The notes under the pieces are model-generated. The model worked only from the letters and a program-made list of their open reading frames with translations. It searched no databases and was not told the DNA's origin. Below are positions 1 through 9,433 of a DNA stretch of 64,000 bases, piece after piece. Made by a program: the position numbers and the translations under genes. Within the stretch, counting starts at the first letter, position 1. Each line of letters starts with the position of its first letter. Source of the stretch: Phycicoccus sp. HDW14 (GTDB lineage Bacteria > Actinomycetota > Actinomycetes > Actinomycetales > Dermatophilaceae); the NCBI RefSeq assembly GCF_011383005.1, contig NZ_CP049935.1, positions 3,348,001 to 3,412,000 on the forward strand, written 5' to 3'.

Positions 1-1168
1 TCAGTTCCGGAGGAACTCTGTCGGGCTTCTCCTCTATTACCGCCTCTTCAATGGCCGAGCGGATCTGCGCCAGACCATTCTCGATAGTCGCGTAGTCCAC
101 CGCGTGGTCTAGGACCTTTGAGCTCGTATGCACCAACATCTGCACCGAGCGCATGCCCTCGGGCGGCCGGCCGTCAACACGCCAATAGAAGGCGTCTGGC
201 ATGTAGTTTCTCAACCATGCGGCCACAAGGAGGTCACAGAGGGCACGCTTCAGGCTGCTTGGAACGTGATCTGGATTCCTGTGAGTCGCGACCCAGTCCT
301 CGACGGGGATGCGGCTGGTCCGGTGGGTGGCGTCCATGAGGGCCGCGACACCGAAGTAGCCGGCACCTGGCTGGCTTACAGCGCAGTAGTCGGGTCTGAG
401 GGCTCCATCGCGTTCCGTAAGAAAGATTGCCTGGGGGGTCGCGGTGTAGGACAACCAAACATGATGAGTGGCGGCATCACGCAGTCCCTTGAGCTCCGCA
501 TACGTAGCCGCTTCTTCGTTCTTCCGCGTTGCGGCGTTGGGCGAGGCCTGATCAGCCTCATCGTCAATTATGAGAGCAGTAACGCCCTCTCCTAGGCGAG
601 CTGCCACCTCCTGGAACATCCACTTGAGCGCGTCCACGCGTGGCTTGGTCTTCATCGACACCAGGACAGGAAGTCGCTCGGGCCAGATACCCTGCCCATC
701 CCGGAAGTCGCGGCGCTGCTTTGTTCGCTTGAGTATACTTTCCAGAAAGGACGAGTCTCGCTCTGCGTTGGCTCTCGTAGGTACGTTCAACGTAGCCACG
801 GGGTTGGAGGGAAGAGTCCCCAGGTCCTTTCGTATGCGATAGCTGGTCTGACCATTCAATGCCTCGGTCACGCCAGTGAAGATCACCGCGACGTCGCACT
901 TGTCCGCTGCCCAGGCGAGCATTCCGAGCTGATGTCCGGTCTTTCCGCTCTGAACCCGGCCCATGACGAGATAACTGACATTGGCGCGTGCGGAATCCAC
1001 AAGCTGGCGCTGTACCCGCTTGTCCAGTCTCTCGATATCTTCGCGCAACTGTGAGGCATCGGCCGCTCCAAACTCGTCGCCAGATGCGCCTATGAACTCT
1101 CGTCGCTTGACCTCGAGGTACTCGTCCAGAGCACTTGCACCGGACATCTGCTCGCGAAAGACGTTCAT
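1..1168 (-). CDS. Z1-domain superfamily II helicase/ATPase, C-terminus beyond window
   Basis: The frame is open from an ATG at 1168 to the left window edge (389 codons visible), so the C-terminal half is missing. Residues 70-77 read GRVQSGKT, a Walker A of the type found in Z1 proteins. Residues 202-206 are DDEAD (Walker B) and residues 241-245 are YTATP (helicase motif III). Z1 proteins are predicted ATP-dependent DNA translocases that work with MORC/MutL-type GHKL ATPases and a PD-(D/E)XK nuclease in restriction-like systems. The start codon lies one base after the stop of the GHKL gene, so the two are translationally coupled. The nuclease, AIPR and methylase partners expected from the family lie, if present, left of base 1. 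The Z1 assignment rests on these motifs and the neighbour; the defence role is inferred from family knowledge. Confidence 0.85.
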   Translation of the reverse strand, partial: MNVFREQMSGASALDEYLEVKRREFIGASGDEFGAADASQLREDIERLDKRVQRQLVDSARANVSYLVMGRVQSGKTGHQLGMLAWAADKCDVAVIFTGVTEALNGQTSYRIRKDLGTLPSNPVATLNVPTRANAERDSSFLESILKRTKQRRDFRDGQGIWPERLPVLVSMKTKPRVDALKWMFQEVAARLGEGVTALIIDDEADQASPNAATRKNEEAATYAELKGLRDAATHHVWLSYTATPQAIFLTERDGALRPDYCAVSQPGAGYFGVAALMDATHRTSRIPVEDWVATHRNPDHVPSSLKRALCDLLVAAWLRNYMPDAFYWRVDGRPPEGMRSVQMLVHTSSKVLDHAVDYATIENGLAQIRSAIEEAVIEEKPDRVPPEL

Positions 1169-1169
1169 T

Positions 1170-2816
1170 TCACTCCGGTAGGTCGTCGGGTGGCGGGTGG
1201 ACCATGTCAAGGATTTGGTTCATCTTCGTGCGCACTAAGTGACGGTCAGGACTCTCCACGAATACTTCGGCTGCCGTCAACGAGAGCGCGACACGTGTAA
1301 GGAGAGTGCGCAAGTTGACGTCTATCGGAGGTAGGTCGTCCAGCAAGGGGTGGGCTTCATTGACTACCACAGTGTGTGCGCGCCTTGTTCGGTTCTCATG
1401 CAGAGTTATGAACGGTCGTTCCCGCTGCCCCGAGAAGCGCAGGCCGAAGCTGTGCGTATGCACCTCTTGGTCGGTGATGGCGAAGCGGACCTCTGGTTGT
1501 GCAGACTCATTCTCTGCGAAGTCCTCGTCGACGTCATCGTGGCTGATGTTGCCCGATACTGCATTGCGGAGCTGCGTCGCCGCGACCTTAGACGCATTCA
1601 CAAGGTTCTTCTTGTCGACCTGGTTACGCTTTCGGCGCTTGAAATTCACGGCCATGGACCACATGTCGAATCGTGGATCCTTGAGCTTTTCCAGAACGTG
1701 ATCTATGAACTCTTGCTCTTCATCCGGCGACCAGAGAGTGGAGTCGGTTGTGATGGATTTGCCAAGGGCAGTGACGTCAAACTCGCCTATGTAGCTCTGA
1801 GCGCGGTATGAGCCTGCCTGACCGAAGATCTGGCGAGGTCGGAATCCGGAGTTGCTTTCCTTCGCGTGAAGAGGTGTGACGCCGCCGATGCCCTTACCGC
1901 GGTAGTGAAGAGTAAACCCGCTCAATTCGCGGCTCATGGTGTCCAGGATGCCCACCCACCCGGAGATATGCTTGCCCGTCGAGAGTCGGACTGATATCGG
2001 TTTGCGCCAAAGCCGCGTGCGGGCCCCCTTTGCTGGGCCGTCTGCAGTTGGCCAGAATGGCGACCTCAACAGCTTGGGTGGCTCGAATGAGAGTTGGCGA
2101 CCGTCGAGAAAGAGCTTTACCGGGTGGGACCCCTCTCGGGCCAGTTGCATCCCAGTGTCGGCGTCTGCGACTGAAATGAACTTTCGATAGATGGACGGAA
2201 GGTAGGCCGCGACGGTCGCCCTCGTCTTTGACGCCACAGGGGCCTGTTGCCACAGACCGTCCACACTGATCCTGGTGCCGGAGTGCTTTCGCCCGCGGAT
2301 CTGGTGAACAGTGGCTGTCCCTTGGGGCCTGGTACCGGCTGCACCGAGGTCGATCTCGACTCGCCAACCGTGGGGGTCACCAAGTGGCCACGTCTCAATG
2401 GTGAGGTGCCGTCCCCACCAGAAGGACGCGGCCTTCATACCGACGCCATGGAGGTTTAGGCCGACAGACGTGTCAGGTGGGGGTTCGCCGGTACGCAGCG
2501 CCCGTGGAATCTCGGATCGCGCGATCCCCGCGGCGTTGTCCTCGACGATCAGGCGGCCGATTCGGTCGTCAAAGTCAATCCGGACATCACACGTGTAGCG
2601 CTTGCCGTAGGTCCGTTCCAGTGCCTTCTGGTTCTGGAAGTAGCTTGAGATCGAATTGTCTACGAACTCCCCCAGGGCATACCACGGGGTGAAGGACAGA
2701 CTTCGGAACATTCGAAGAGCCGCGGCATCAGGCCGGATGTCGACTTCGAAGTCCGATGCCTTCCTGCCACCACCAACCCTACTTGCGGCCGTCTTGCGCG
2801 TCGCGATGTCGACCAC
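1170..2816 (-). CDS. MORC/MutL-like GHKL ATPase of a Z1-type restriction system
   Basis: A 548-residue protein with the three GHKL nucleotide-binding motifs: EFVDN at residues 50-54 (Mg-binding Asn), VEDNAAG at 91-97 and NLHGVGMK at 121-128. The spacing and the ALGEFVDNS wording fit the bacterial MORC-like ATPases described in MutL/MORC restriction-modification operons. The C-terminal half has no recognisable catalytic domain and is probably the transducer/dimerisation part. It sits directly upstream of the Z1 helicase with a one-base gap between stop and start. The chosen GTG start at 2816 is the most upstream one; a GGAGGG sequence lies very close in front of it, so the start is not certain. 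In the proposed role it would act as an ATP-gated clamp that senses or holds invading DNA. Confidence 0.8.
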   Translation of the reverse strand: MVDIATRKTAASRVGGGRKASDFEVDIRPDAAALRMFRSLSFTPWYALGEFVDNSISSYFQNQKALERTYGKRYTCDVRIDFDDRIGRLIVEDNAAGIARSEIPRALRTGEPPPDTSVGLNLHGVGMKAASFWWGRHLTIETWPLGDPHGWRVEIDLGAAGTRPQGTATVHQIRGRKHSGTRISVDGLWQQAPVASKTRATVAAYLPSIYRKFISVADADTGMQLAREGSHPVKLFLDGRQLSFEPPKLLRSPFWPTADGPAKGARTRLWRKPISVRLSTGKHISGWVGILDTMSRELSGFTLHYRGKGIGGVTPLHAKESNSGFRPRQIFGQAGSYRAQSYIGEFDVTALGKSITTDSTLWSPDEEQEFIDHVLEKLKDPRFDMWSMAVNFKRRKRNQVDKKNLVNASKVAATQLRNAVSGNISHDDVDEDFAENESAQPEVRFAITDQEVHTHSFGLRFSGQRERPFITLHENRTRRAHTVVVNEAHPLLDDLPPIDVNLRTLLTRVALSLTAAEVFVESPDRHLVRTKMNQILDMVHPPPDDLPE

Positions 2817-3068
2817 CCCTCCATAGCCCCTGTTGCCTGGGTGTCAGCTTAGCCGGATCTTCGTTAAGAGGCGCGGCATCTACGCCGATCCCCACAGACG
2901 GCGGCCGCTCGCCACGTGTCCGGCCTCGCCAACGCGGTCGATATAGGCGGCGCGGCGGCTCGGCGGCTCTTGACCCCGGGCGAGCGACGGCATGGGCTGC
3001 TCGTTGGGCCCTCGGGTGAAACCGTACTCGCCCACCACTTTGAGGCCGCCGATCCGATCCATCGACGA

Positions 3069-6000
3069 TTAGCGGGCGAGTCCCGGCGTGGGTCGACCAT
3101 CAGCCTGCCGGGAGGATGGGCACAGGTTCTGCTGACGTTGAGCCGCGGAGTGTCTGCTCTCGACTGGCGCCGGCTCACTCGTGTAGTGCCCAGCGGCGAC
3201 AACACGGTCACCGATGGCGGCCGTCAGGCGCTCCAGGTACGGGCCAATCTCTGGGTGGGTATGTAGTGCCTCAGGCACCACGGTTAGCCATGCGCGGGGG
3301 CTGATCTCCACTGGTACCGGGCCGCACCTTGAGACGCCACGAGCCAGAACCGTGGCAGGGTCTTCGGAGGCGAGGAGATCGGCCTGGCTCTGCCACCAGG
3401 TTGCGTCCTCGACAACCTCCTCCGGGGACTCGCCATCGACCCATCGGAGCGCGATCTGGCCGCGGAGCCCGGCGTAGCCCGGCTGGTTGGTCAGGCCGGG
3501 CATCCAACGCTCGAGCGCCGCGTCGAGAGCGCGGATCTTCGAGTCACCGAGGAGGTGCTCGGCGAGCAAGGGCAGGCCATCTTCGTACTGCCGGATGATC
3601 CGCGCGAGCTCTTGGGCCGGGTCGGTAGCCATCGCCCTCGTCGCAGATTCCGCGCGGTCGTCTCGTTCGAGGATCCGGGTGAGCACCTCGCGGGGACCGT
3701 GGTCGGCAGGCAGGTCGAGGGCGAATCCATCAGGGACCGGCTCGTCATCCGACAGGTAGAGGTGGTTCGCGTGCCGTCCCCTGGAGAGCGCGACGTACAG
3801 CCCCTGCCGACTCTCGGTGCCGGCGATCACGGTGTGAGTCGTGTCTACGGTGGCGCCCTGGGCGCCGTGGATGGTGCTGGCGTACCCGAGCTGTACGTGG
3901 TGCCCGACGTATTCGGCCGGCAATCTGAGCCCCTCGCCGAGCCGGCGAGCATGATGACCCGCCCGTGCAACGTGGAGGTCGCCGTTGCGGTCGACGCTTC
4001 GAACAACCCAGCGGTCCCCGTTCTTCACCCACGACCCGCCGCGGCCGCGAAGTGAGCGGTCGTTGTGCCGCGTCATGACGATGTCCCCAGCACTGGCTCG
4101 AGCGCCGTCGGCAAGCGCGGCCTCCCGGCCCGAACGCCCCGACTGCGAGGCCAGCCGGTCATCTCGGGCCAATTCGTTCAGGCCGCGGACCGTGTCGCGG
4201 CTGGCCGCCAGGAGCAGGCTCGATCTGCCGGCGGCAAGGTCAGCTCTCCAGGCGTTGAATGCCTGGTCGACGGCGGCGCCAGCTACCCCGACGTGGACAC
4301 GACCCTGCGAGAAGTAGTGCTCAAGGGCCGCGGGGTCGCCACTCCGGATGCCGAGTGTCGAGGCCGCCTCCTCCGCGTTGGAGAACCGGTGGAGCTCGGT
4401 TAGGCGGACGGTCGTCCCCAGCGCAGCGCCCAGTTCGGCCAGGTCGCGGAAGACACCACTAGCGGCGACAGCAGTCAGCTGCTGGTCGTCCCCGACCAGG
4501 CGGACGCTGCCCCCTCGCTGGAGAACACGATCGACCACCGCCGCGAGGTCCTTGGTCCCCACCATCCCCGCCTCGTCGATGACGACCAGAGTGCGCCGTC
4601 CGATGGGCGGGAAGGCCGCAACCCGGCCGTCGCTTGCGGCGGCCATGGCGCTGTGGAGGAACTTGGCGACGGTCTCGGCAAGCATGTCGATCGCCTGGCC
4701 GAGTTCGTCTGCCGCTACCGCGGTGGGCGCAAGCCCGATGACGTGCCCGCCCCCACTGCGCCAGGCCGTGGCGAGGCTGGTCATCGCAGTGGTCTTACCG
4801 CTCCCGGCAGGTGCCAGGGCCACCTGGATGCGAGCCCCGCTCGTGGCGAGAGCCTTGACCAGGTCGGCCTGACCGGCGTCGAGTACCACTCCATCCGCGG
4901 CGTCCCGACGGACGGTGAGGTCGACGAGGATCTCCGGGATGACGTGCCCGTCAGTTCGTTCCGCGGCCTCGAGGAGGCGTCGCTCGGCGTCGAGGATCGC
5001 GGCCGAGGTGTAAGTCCGACTCCCGTGAACGGTGTAGACCGACGTACCGTCCGCGCGAAGTAGCCACTCGGGCTCGCCGAGGTCGAGGGCGGCATCCACA
5101 GGTAGGGACAATCCTTGGGTCACCCGCTCAACGACGTCCCCGACCGTCTCGTCGAGGGAGGTCAAGGGGATGCCTGCGTACCTTGCCTGCCGGAGCGCCT
5201 CGGCCTGAACGTGCCACACCTGCCAAGTCGACCGGGACGACTCCAGGACGTCGACCACACGCCTCGCGAGTTCGTCCCCGGTTTCGTCCCTCCCCCTGAC
5301 GAGGGTCGTGTCCCCGTCACGACCGAGCACGGTCGCGATCATGTTGGTGACGGTCGTGGGACCAGCGCGGTCGCCGGCGAGCAGGACGGCGTCCGCCTGG
5401 GCGCGCCACTGCTCGCGCTGCTCACGCAGGCTGCGCGGCTCGTGCTTGTCGGGGCGCGTCTCGAGGTTGGCCTGCTGGGCAAGGGAGAGGGACTCAATCC
5501 GGGTCGGCGCACGACCGTGGTCGGCCTGGAAGGAGGCCGCGAGCTGACGCTGCCGGCCCGTGATGTCGCCACGACGGGAGGACCACTCCTCAAGGAGCCG
5601 TGCGTCGATGCCCTCGATCTCGCGCACGGGGCGGCGTCCCTGCGGGGAGGGACGTTCGGTGAACCGGACGCCGAGCCGCTCAGTGAGCTCCGCCTCGAGC
5701 CGGGTGTTGTAGTGCTCGGAGGCCATGACCTTTGCCTTGAACACCATCCGGCCATCGAGGGTGAGCCACTTGCCTCCTTCGTCCGGCAAGGTCTGCACCT
5801 TGTTGGAGATCACGACATGGGTGTGCAGGTCGGGGTCGCCGGCACGCGAGTCGCGGTGGTCGAACGCGGCGGCGACGAGCCCGGTGACCGGGACCTGCCG
5901 GATGCCGCCCTTGCCGACGCGGGTGAAGGCGACCTCCCGCTCGAGCAGGTCGATGGTCGCCCGGACAGCAGCCTTGTGGGCGGCCTCGACCTCGCAGGCC

Positions 6001-6590
6001 ACCTCTGGTGGGGCGAGCGCCCAGAGGGCTGACACCGACTTCACGGGGCTGAAGGTCAGGTCGTATCCGGCGACCGGCGTCTGGGTCGGCTTCGACGCGG
6101 TCGCTACGAAACCGGTCAGCTCGGTGTCGTCATTTGGGGCGCGGCCGTGCGTCCGTGCGAAGGCGCGAGCGATGACCTCGGTCCGGATGTGGGCCCGCTC
6201 TTCGGCGGGGATGGGTGCGTTCCACGCGCGTCCTCGCGAGGTGTTGTGCGCGCTGAAGGCTGTGGCGATCTCTTGGCGAAGAGTTGTCGCCTCGAAGGTC
6301 GGGAAGGGTCGGCCGAGGGCACCCCAGCCGTGGGCGACGGCATCCGGCTCCCGGGATCGCGGGTGCCAGCCCTCGCCGAAGAGGAGCTTCATCTGCTCCT
6401 CGGTTACGACGTCGCCGTCGGCAAGGTGGAGTCCGGCGAGGCCGCTGCCCATCCAGCGGCCCGGCGACTCGCCCTTCTCCTCGTAGTACGCGGCCAGCCC
6501 GAGTTGGCCCCGTTCGGTGGTGTCGTGGGCAGCGACCTGCCGGGTCAGGTAGGTGTACCCGCTGCCGGCGGCGAGCTTGTGCAACGTCAT
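3069..6590 (-). CDS. MobF-family conjugative relaxase with fused RecD-like helicase
   Basis: A 1173-residue TrwC/TraI-type protein for nicking and unwinding DNA at oriT during conjugative transfer. The N-terminus carries paired tyrosines at residues 12 and 14. The three-histidine metal site is H245, H256 and H258 (DLHTH). The C-terminal SF1 helicase has Walker A GSGKT at 596-600, VIDEAGM (motif II), GDDQQL (motif III), TIHGAQG (motif V) and VALSRGR (motif VI). The frame is open to 6950, but the ATG at 6590 follows a GGGAGG ribosome site and gives the canonical family N-terminus, so the longer reading is rejected. No type IV secretion genes are visible nearby, so the element may be mobilisable or may have conjugation genes outside the window. 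It is transcribed away from the integrase module, with a 277-base repeat-rich spacer between. Confidence 0.93.
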   Translation of the reverse strand: MTLHKLAAGSGYTYLTRQVAAHDTTERGQLGLAAYYEEKGESPGRWMGSGLAGLHLADGDVVTEEQMKLLFGEGWHPRSREPDAVAHGWGALGRPFPTFEATTLRQEIATAFSAHNTSRGRAWNAPIPAEERAHIRTEVIARAFARTHGRAPNDDTELTGFVATASKPTQTPVAGYDLTFSPVKSVSALWALAPPEVACEVEAAHKAAVRATIDLLEREVAFTRVGKGGIRQVPVTGLVAAAFDHRDSRAGDPDLHTHVVISNKVQTLPDEGGKWLTLDGRMVFKAKVMASEHYNTRLEAELTERLGVRFTERPSPQGRRPVREIEGIDARLLEEWSSRRGDITGRQRQLAASFQADHGRAPTRIESLSLAQQANLETRPDKHEPRSLREQREQWRAQADAVLLAGDRAGPTTVTNMIATVLGRDGDTTLVRGRDETGDELARRVVDVLESSRSTWQVWHVQAEALRQARYAGIPLTSLDETVGDVVERVTQGLSLPVDAALDLGEPEWLLRADGTSVYTVHGSRTYTSAAILDAERRLLEAAERTDGHVIPEILVDLTVRRDAADGVVLDAGQADLVKALATSGARIQVALAPAGSGKTTAMTSLATAWRSGGGHVIGLAPTAVAADELGQAIDMLAETVAKFLHSAMAAASDGRVAAFPPIGRRTLVVIDEAGMVGTKDLAAVVDRVLQRGGSVRLVGDDQQLTAVAASGVFRDLAELGAALGTTVRLTELHRFSNAEEAASTLGIRSGDPAALEHYFSQGRVHVGVAGAAVDQAFNAWRADLAAGRSSLLLAASRDTVRGLNELARDDRLASQSGRSGREAALADGARASAGDIVMTRHNDRSLRGRGGSWVKNGDRWVVRSVDRNGDLHVARAGHHARRLGEGLRLPAEYVGHHVQLGYASTIHGAQGATVDTTHTVIAGTESRQGLYVALSRGRHANHLYLSDDEPVPDGFALDLPADHGPREVLTRILERDDRAESATRAMATDPAQELARIIRQYEDGLPLLAEHLLGDSKIRALDAALERWMPGLTNQPGYAGLRGQIALRWVDGESPEEVVEDATWWQSQADLLASEDPATVLARGVSRCGPVPVEISPRAWLTVVPEALHTHPEIGPYLERLTAAIGDRVVAAGHYTSEPAPVESRHSAAQRQQNLCPSSRQADGRPTPGLAR

Positions 6591-6867
6591 CACGCCTCCC
6601 GAAGCCTTCTCGACTGCGCTTCCCGGCCACATTCGGGGACACGAAGTGCACCAGGTGTGTTCTCGATCTGGGGTTGGTCGGTCGACGGGTCGGCTCGAAG
6701 CCGCGCGAAAGTTCTCGTCGAAAAGTGGCCGGGAACGGGGGTGACAAGGCTTCGGGAGGTAGCAGATCCAGCCGCCGTGTGGGTTATCCACAGGGGCGGT
6801 GGGGGTCTGTTGAAGTCCAAGTGGGACGTGGCCTACTGGAGGTCGGTCCCTGACGAAGGGAATGGAC
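6591..6867. promoter_or_regulatory. relaxase-excisionase divergent spacer with nested inverted repeats, candidate oriT
   Basis: Two perfect inverted repeats are nested around a common centre. CCTCCCGAAGCCTT at 6595-6608 pairs with AAGGCTTCGGGAGG at 6746-6759, and TTCCCGGCCAC at 6620-6630 pairs with GTGGCCGGGAA at 6725-6735. The outer left arm contains the relaxase ribosome site on the minus strand. A consensus DnaA box, TTATCCACA, lies at 6784-6792 inside a small TGTGG/CCACA hairpin. Relaxase genes are usually adjacent to their oriT, and such repeats are typical of oriT or of a regulatory hub, so oriT is a reasonable inference. The nick site cannot be assigned from sequence alone. Confidence 0.45.
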
Positions 6868-7122
6868 ATGTCAACGACGGCACGAAACAGCGGAGGGTCG
6901 CAGTACCGGCGGAAGGCGCCGATCGGCCCGATCCAGCGGCGGTGGTACACGGTTCCCGAGGTCGCCGAGATGCTCGGCTACGGCCCGACGAAGGTGCGGA
7001 TGATGTGCATCACCGGCGACCTGCGCTCGCTCAAGGACGGCGGGTCGCGCCGCATCCTGCCGGCGTGGGTCGACGAGTACGTCGCGATGCGCGCGGCCGA
7101 GGCGGAGGCGGACTGGCCGTGA
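6868..7122 (+). CDS. Excisionase/MerR-like helix-turn-helix protein
   Basis: A small (84-residue) basic protein whose core YTVPEVAEMLGYGPTKVR is a winged helix-turn-helix of the excisionase (HTH_17) type, followed by the GDLRSLKDGGSRRI wing. Excisionases bend attachment-site DNA and bias the partner integrase toward excision. The ATG at 6868 is preferred because GAAGGGA lies six bases upstream; the in-frame ATG at 6862 abuts that ribosome site. Its stop overlaps the GTG start of the integrase by four bases (GTGA), so the two are coupled, as in actinomycete integrative elements. Confidence 0.85.
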   Translation: MSTTARNSGGSQYRRKAPIGPIQRRWYTVPEVAEMLGYGPTKVRMMCITGDLRSLKDGGSRRILPAWVDEYVAMRAAEAEADWP

Positions 7123-8330
7123 GCCGGCGGGCGAACGGCGAGGGATCGATCTACCCGTACCGGAACGGCTTCGCGGCGCACGTGTGGATCGTGACGCCGA
7201 AGGGGCGCCGGCAGCGCAAGACCGTCTACGGGAAGACCAGGCCGGAGGTCCACGACAAGTGGCTCCGGCTCCACGAGCAGGCGCGGCGGGGACCGATGGT
7301 GCCGGTGTCCCCGCGCCTGCGGGACTTTCTCGAGCGGTGGCTGGAGGAGACGGTGCGGCCGACCCTGTCGCCGGCCACCACCTCGAACTACGAGATGTTC
7401 TCGCGGCTGTACATCGTCCCGGACCTCGGCGACCGCAAGCTCGACAAGCTGATGGTCCGCGACGTCCAGGTGTGGGTAAACACGCTGCGGGTCCGCTGCC
7501 AGTGCTGCTTCCAGGGCAAGGATGCCGCGCGCCCCCAGCCGCAATGCTGCGCCCTCGGCGCATGTTGCCACGAGGTCGCCTCGGACTGGACGGTCCACCA
7601 GGCGTGGCGGGTGCTACGCGGTGCGCTGACCCAGGCGATGCGCGAGGAGTTGGTGTTCCGCAACGTGGCCGCCCTCGTGAAGGTGCCTATGCCACGGCCG
7701 AAGAGGCAGGCGGTGTGGACGGTCGATGAGGCTCGACGGTTCCTGGAGTCGGCGCGTGCGGACCACGACCCGATGTACGCCGGGTACGTCCTGCTGCTCA
7801 CGCTCGGGCTGCGGCGCGGGGAGATGCTCGGGCTGGCATGGGAGGACGTCGACCTCGAGCATGGCGAGGCACTCATCGCGTGGCAGGTCCAGCGGGTCGA
7901 TCACTCGCTACAAAGGCGCCACACAAAGACGCCGTCCTCCGATGCACCGCTACCGCTGCCGGAGATCGCGATGCGGGCACTCGAGCGGCATCGGGTCGAG
8001 GAGGCCAGGCGGCGGCTCGCCGCCGGCGACATGTGGGGCGACTGTGGATTGGTCTTTACGACCCGGCTCGGCGATCCGGTAGATCCCCGCAACTTCCACC
8101 GCGACTTCAAGCTGCGGGCCGCGAAGGCCTGCGTGCCGGTCGTCCCGATCCACTCCACACGACGGACCTGCGCCAGCCTGCTCGTGGCCCTCGACGTCCA
8201 CCCGCGCGTCGCGATGGCGGTCCTCCGCCACAGTCGCATCAGCCTCACCATGGAGGTCTACTCTCAGGTCTCCTCGACATCCACCCGTGATGCGCTGAAG
8301 CGTCTCGGAGGCGAACTGTCGGGGTGTTGA
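7119..8330 (+). CDS. Tyrosine site-specific integrase with Cys-rich insertion
   Basis: A 403-residue tyrosine recombinase that would integrate and excise the island. The catalytic set is visible: Arg in LRRGEMLGLAWEDVDL, His-x-x-Arg in IHSTRRTCASLL, a second His in AVLRHSRIS and the nucleophile Tyr in MEVYSQV. An N-terminal arm-binding domain (residues 1-60) precedes the SAM-like core-binding domain. That domain carries an insertion with CQCC, CC and CC clusters, an arrangement known from integrases of actinomycete integrative elements and possibly zinc-binding. The GTG start at 7119 overlaps the excisionase stop. I could not find an attachment-site duplication beside it, so its target is unknown; tRNA-Ala at the right border of the island is the obvious candidate. 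Confidence 0.93.
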   Translation: MSRRANGEGSIYPYRNGFAAHVWIVTPKGRRQRKTVYGKTRPEVHDKWLRLHEQARRGPMVPVSPRLRDFLERWLEETVRPTLSPATTSNYEMFSRLYIVPDLGDRKLDKLMVRDVQVWVNTLRVRCQCCFQGKDAARPQPQCCALGACCHEVASDWTVHQAWRVLRGALTQAMREELVFRNVAALVKVPMPRPKRQAVWTVDEARRFLESARADHDPMYAGYVLLLTLGLRRGEMLGLAWEDVDLEHGEALIAWQVQRVDHSLQRRHTKTPSSDAPLPLPEIAMRALERHRVEEARRRLAAGDMWGDCGLVFTTRLGDPVDPRNFHRDFKLRAAKACVPVVPIHSTRRTCASLLVALDVHPRVAMAVLRHSRISLTMEVYSQVSSTSTRDALKRLGGELSGC

Positions 8331-8444
8331 CCCTGGATAGCCCACGCGGTGGCTGTCGCCATAAGCGAAGGTGGCCCGCCGGCGGCGAGTAGAGGCAGAT
8401 TCCGCAACCAGAGTGCTCACGGGCGCCCTGCGACGCCACTAGGC

Positions 8445-8465
8445 CTCCCGGCTTGAGCCGGGGAG
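8445..8465. terminator. Hairpin between convergent genes
   Basis: CTCCCGGC (8445-8452), a TTGA loop, and GCCGGG(G)AG (8457-8465) form a GC-rich stem with one bulged G. It lies between the convergent stops of the integrase and the next minus-strand gene, so it may end transcription from both sides. There is no T-run. Confidence 0.45.
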
Positions 8466-8473
8466 CGTGAGAC

Positions 8474-9226
8474 CTACCTAGCGCTCCGGAGCCGCTCCAA
8501 CCTCTCCGACTCCAGTGCGGTGGGGTGCGGGAAGCGACGACGAAGGTCGGCTACCTCGAGGAGGGACCGTGCCAGCTCTATCCCCGGCGCGAGCACACGC
8601 AGCGCCTGCGAAATCCTCGCGCCTTCCGACTCCGGTGCTGGGAACGATGTTCGGGTGACATTCCGTGCCCAGGGACGGCCGTGTGCGACTCCCGAGTACA
8701 ACCGCCACATCATCAGCGTGTCGGTACCAAGTTCGATGTCGGCGGCCCTGATTATCTGGGTTGCGGAGATCCGCGACTCAACGTCCACCCCCATCTCAGT
8801 TAGCAGCCGAATTCCTTCCTTAGGTAGGGGCGACCGCGGGCCTCCGCTTGTCCCAAGGAGGTCGCTCACGTCCTGATAGCCGAGTGCTAGGTAACGCTTG
8901 GCCCGCTCCTCCGAGTCCTTGGGTAGGCAGAGCCACAAGCCCGTCGCTAGGCACTCAATCGCTGAACGCACCATCACCATGTGCGAGGCAATGACATTCG
9001 ACGGTTGTTCGTCCTCGGGAACGAAGGCCAGCGCAAGGACTGCTTCCTGCATGGCGGACGCGGTACTCGCCAAGTCGGCGACCAGGCCGGACATGGGTGG
9101 GGCCCCCGGCACCAGCGATGCCCAAGCATCGTCGGCCTCCCATTGGCCACCCTCCAATGGTTCCCATCCACCATCGACCGCGCCAGCGAACCATGCTACG
9201 AACTGGACGTCGGACAGCTCCTGCAT
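8474..9226 (-). CDS. Hypothetical helical protein with HEPN-like R-x6-H motif
   Basis: No family is recognised with confidence. The protein (250 residues from the ATG at 9226) is predicted mostly helical. Near residue 195 it has RLYSGVAHG, which fits the R-x(4-6)-H pattern of HEPN ribonuclease/accessory domains; SGVAHG also recurs in uncharacterised HEPN-like proteins. The frame extends to 9319, but the ATG at 9226 has AAGGTG seven bases upstream and starts with MQELSDVQF, so it is preferred. It is a single gene facing the integrase, with no operon partner. Base composition is less GC-rich than the core. The HEPN reading is a weak motif inference. Confidence 0.6.
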   Translation of the reverse strand: MQELSDVQFVAWFAGAVDGGWEPLEGGQWEADDAWASLVPGAPPMSGLVADLASTASAMQEAVLALAFVPEDEQPSNVIASHMVMVRSAIECLATGLWLCLPKDSEERAKRYLALGYQDVSDLLGTSGGPRSPLPKEGIRLLTEMGVDVESRISATQIIRAADIELGTDTLMMWRLYSGVAHGRPWARNVTRTSFPAPESEGARISQALRVLAPGIELARSLLEVADLRRRFPHPTALESERLERLRSAR

Positions 9227-9433
9227 GCCAGAACACCTTACGGAGCGCTCGGCCAACCCGCCGCGGAACGGATAGGTGGCACGGCTTGAGGCGGCTTTGT
9301 GACACAGCGATGTGGTCATCCGCCGGCGTGGGCGAGGAGGGCAAAGCGTTCAGCCACACGCGACCCCCTGGCCCGCATCGCGGAAACGAGCGGCCCCGTG
9401 CTGACCCGGCTCGGCTGTGACTTCGTCGGCCGG

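Noticed and set aside
118..595. Plus-strand frame of 155 codons at the left edge
   Set aside because: Lies over the Z1 helicase on the opposite strand and resembles no protein.
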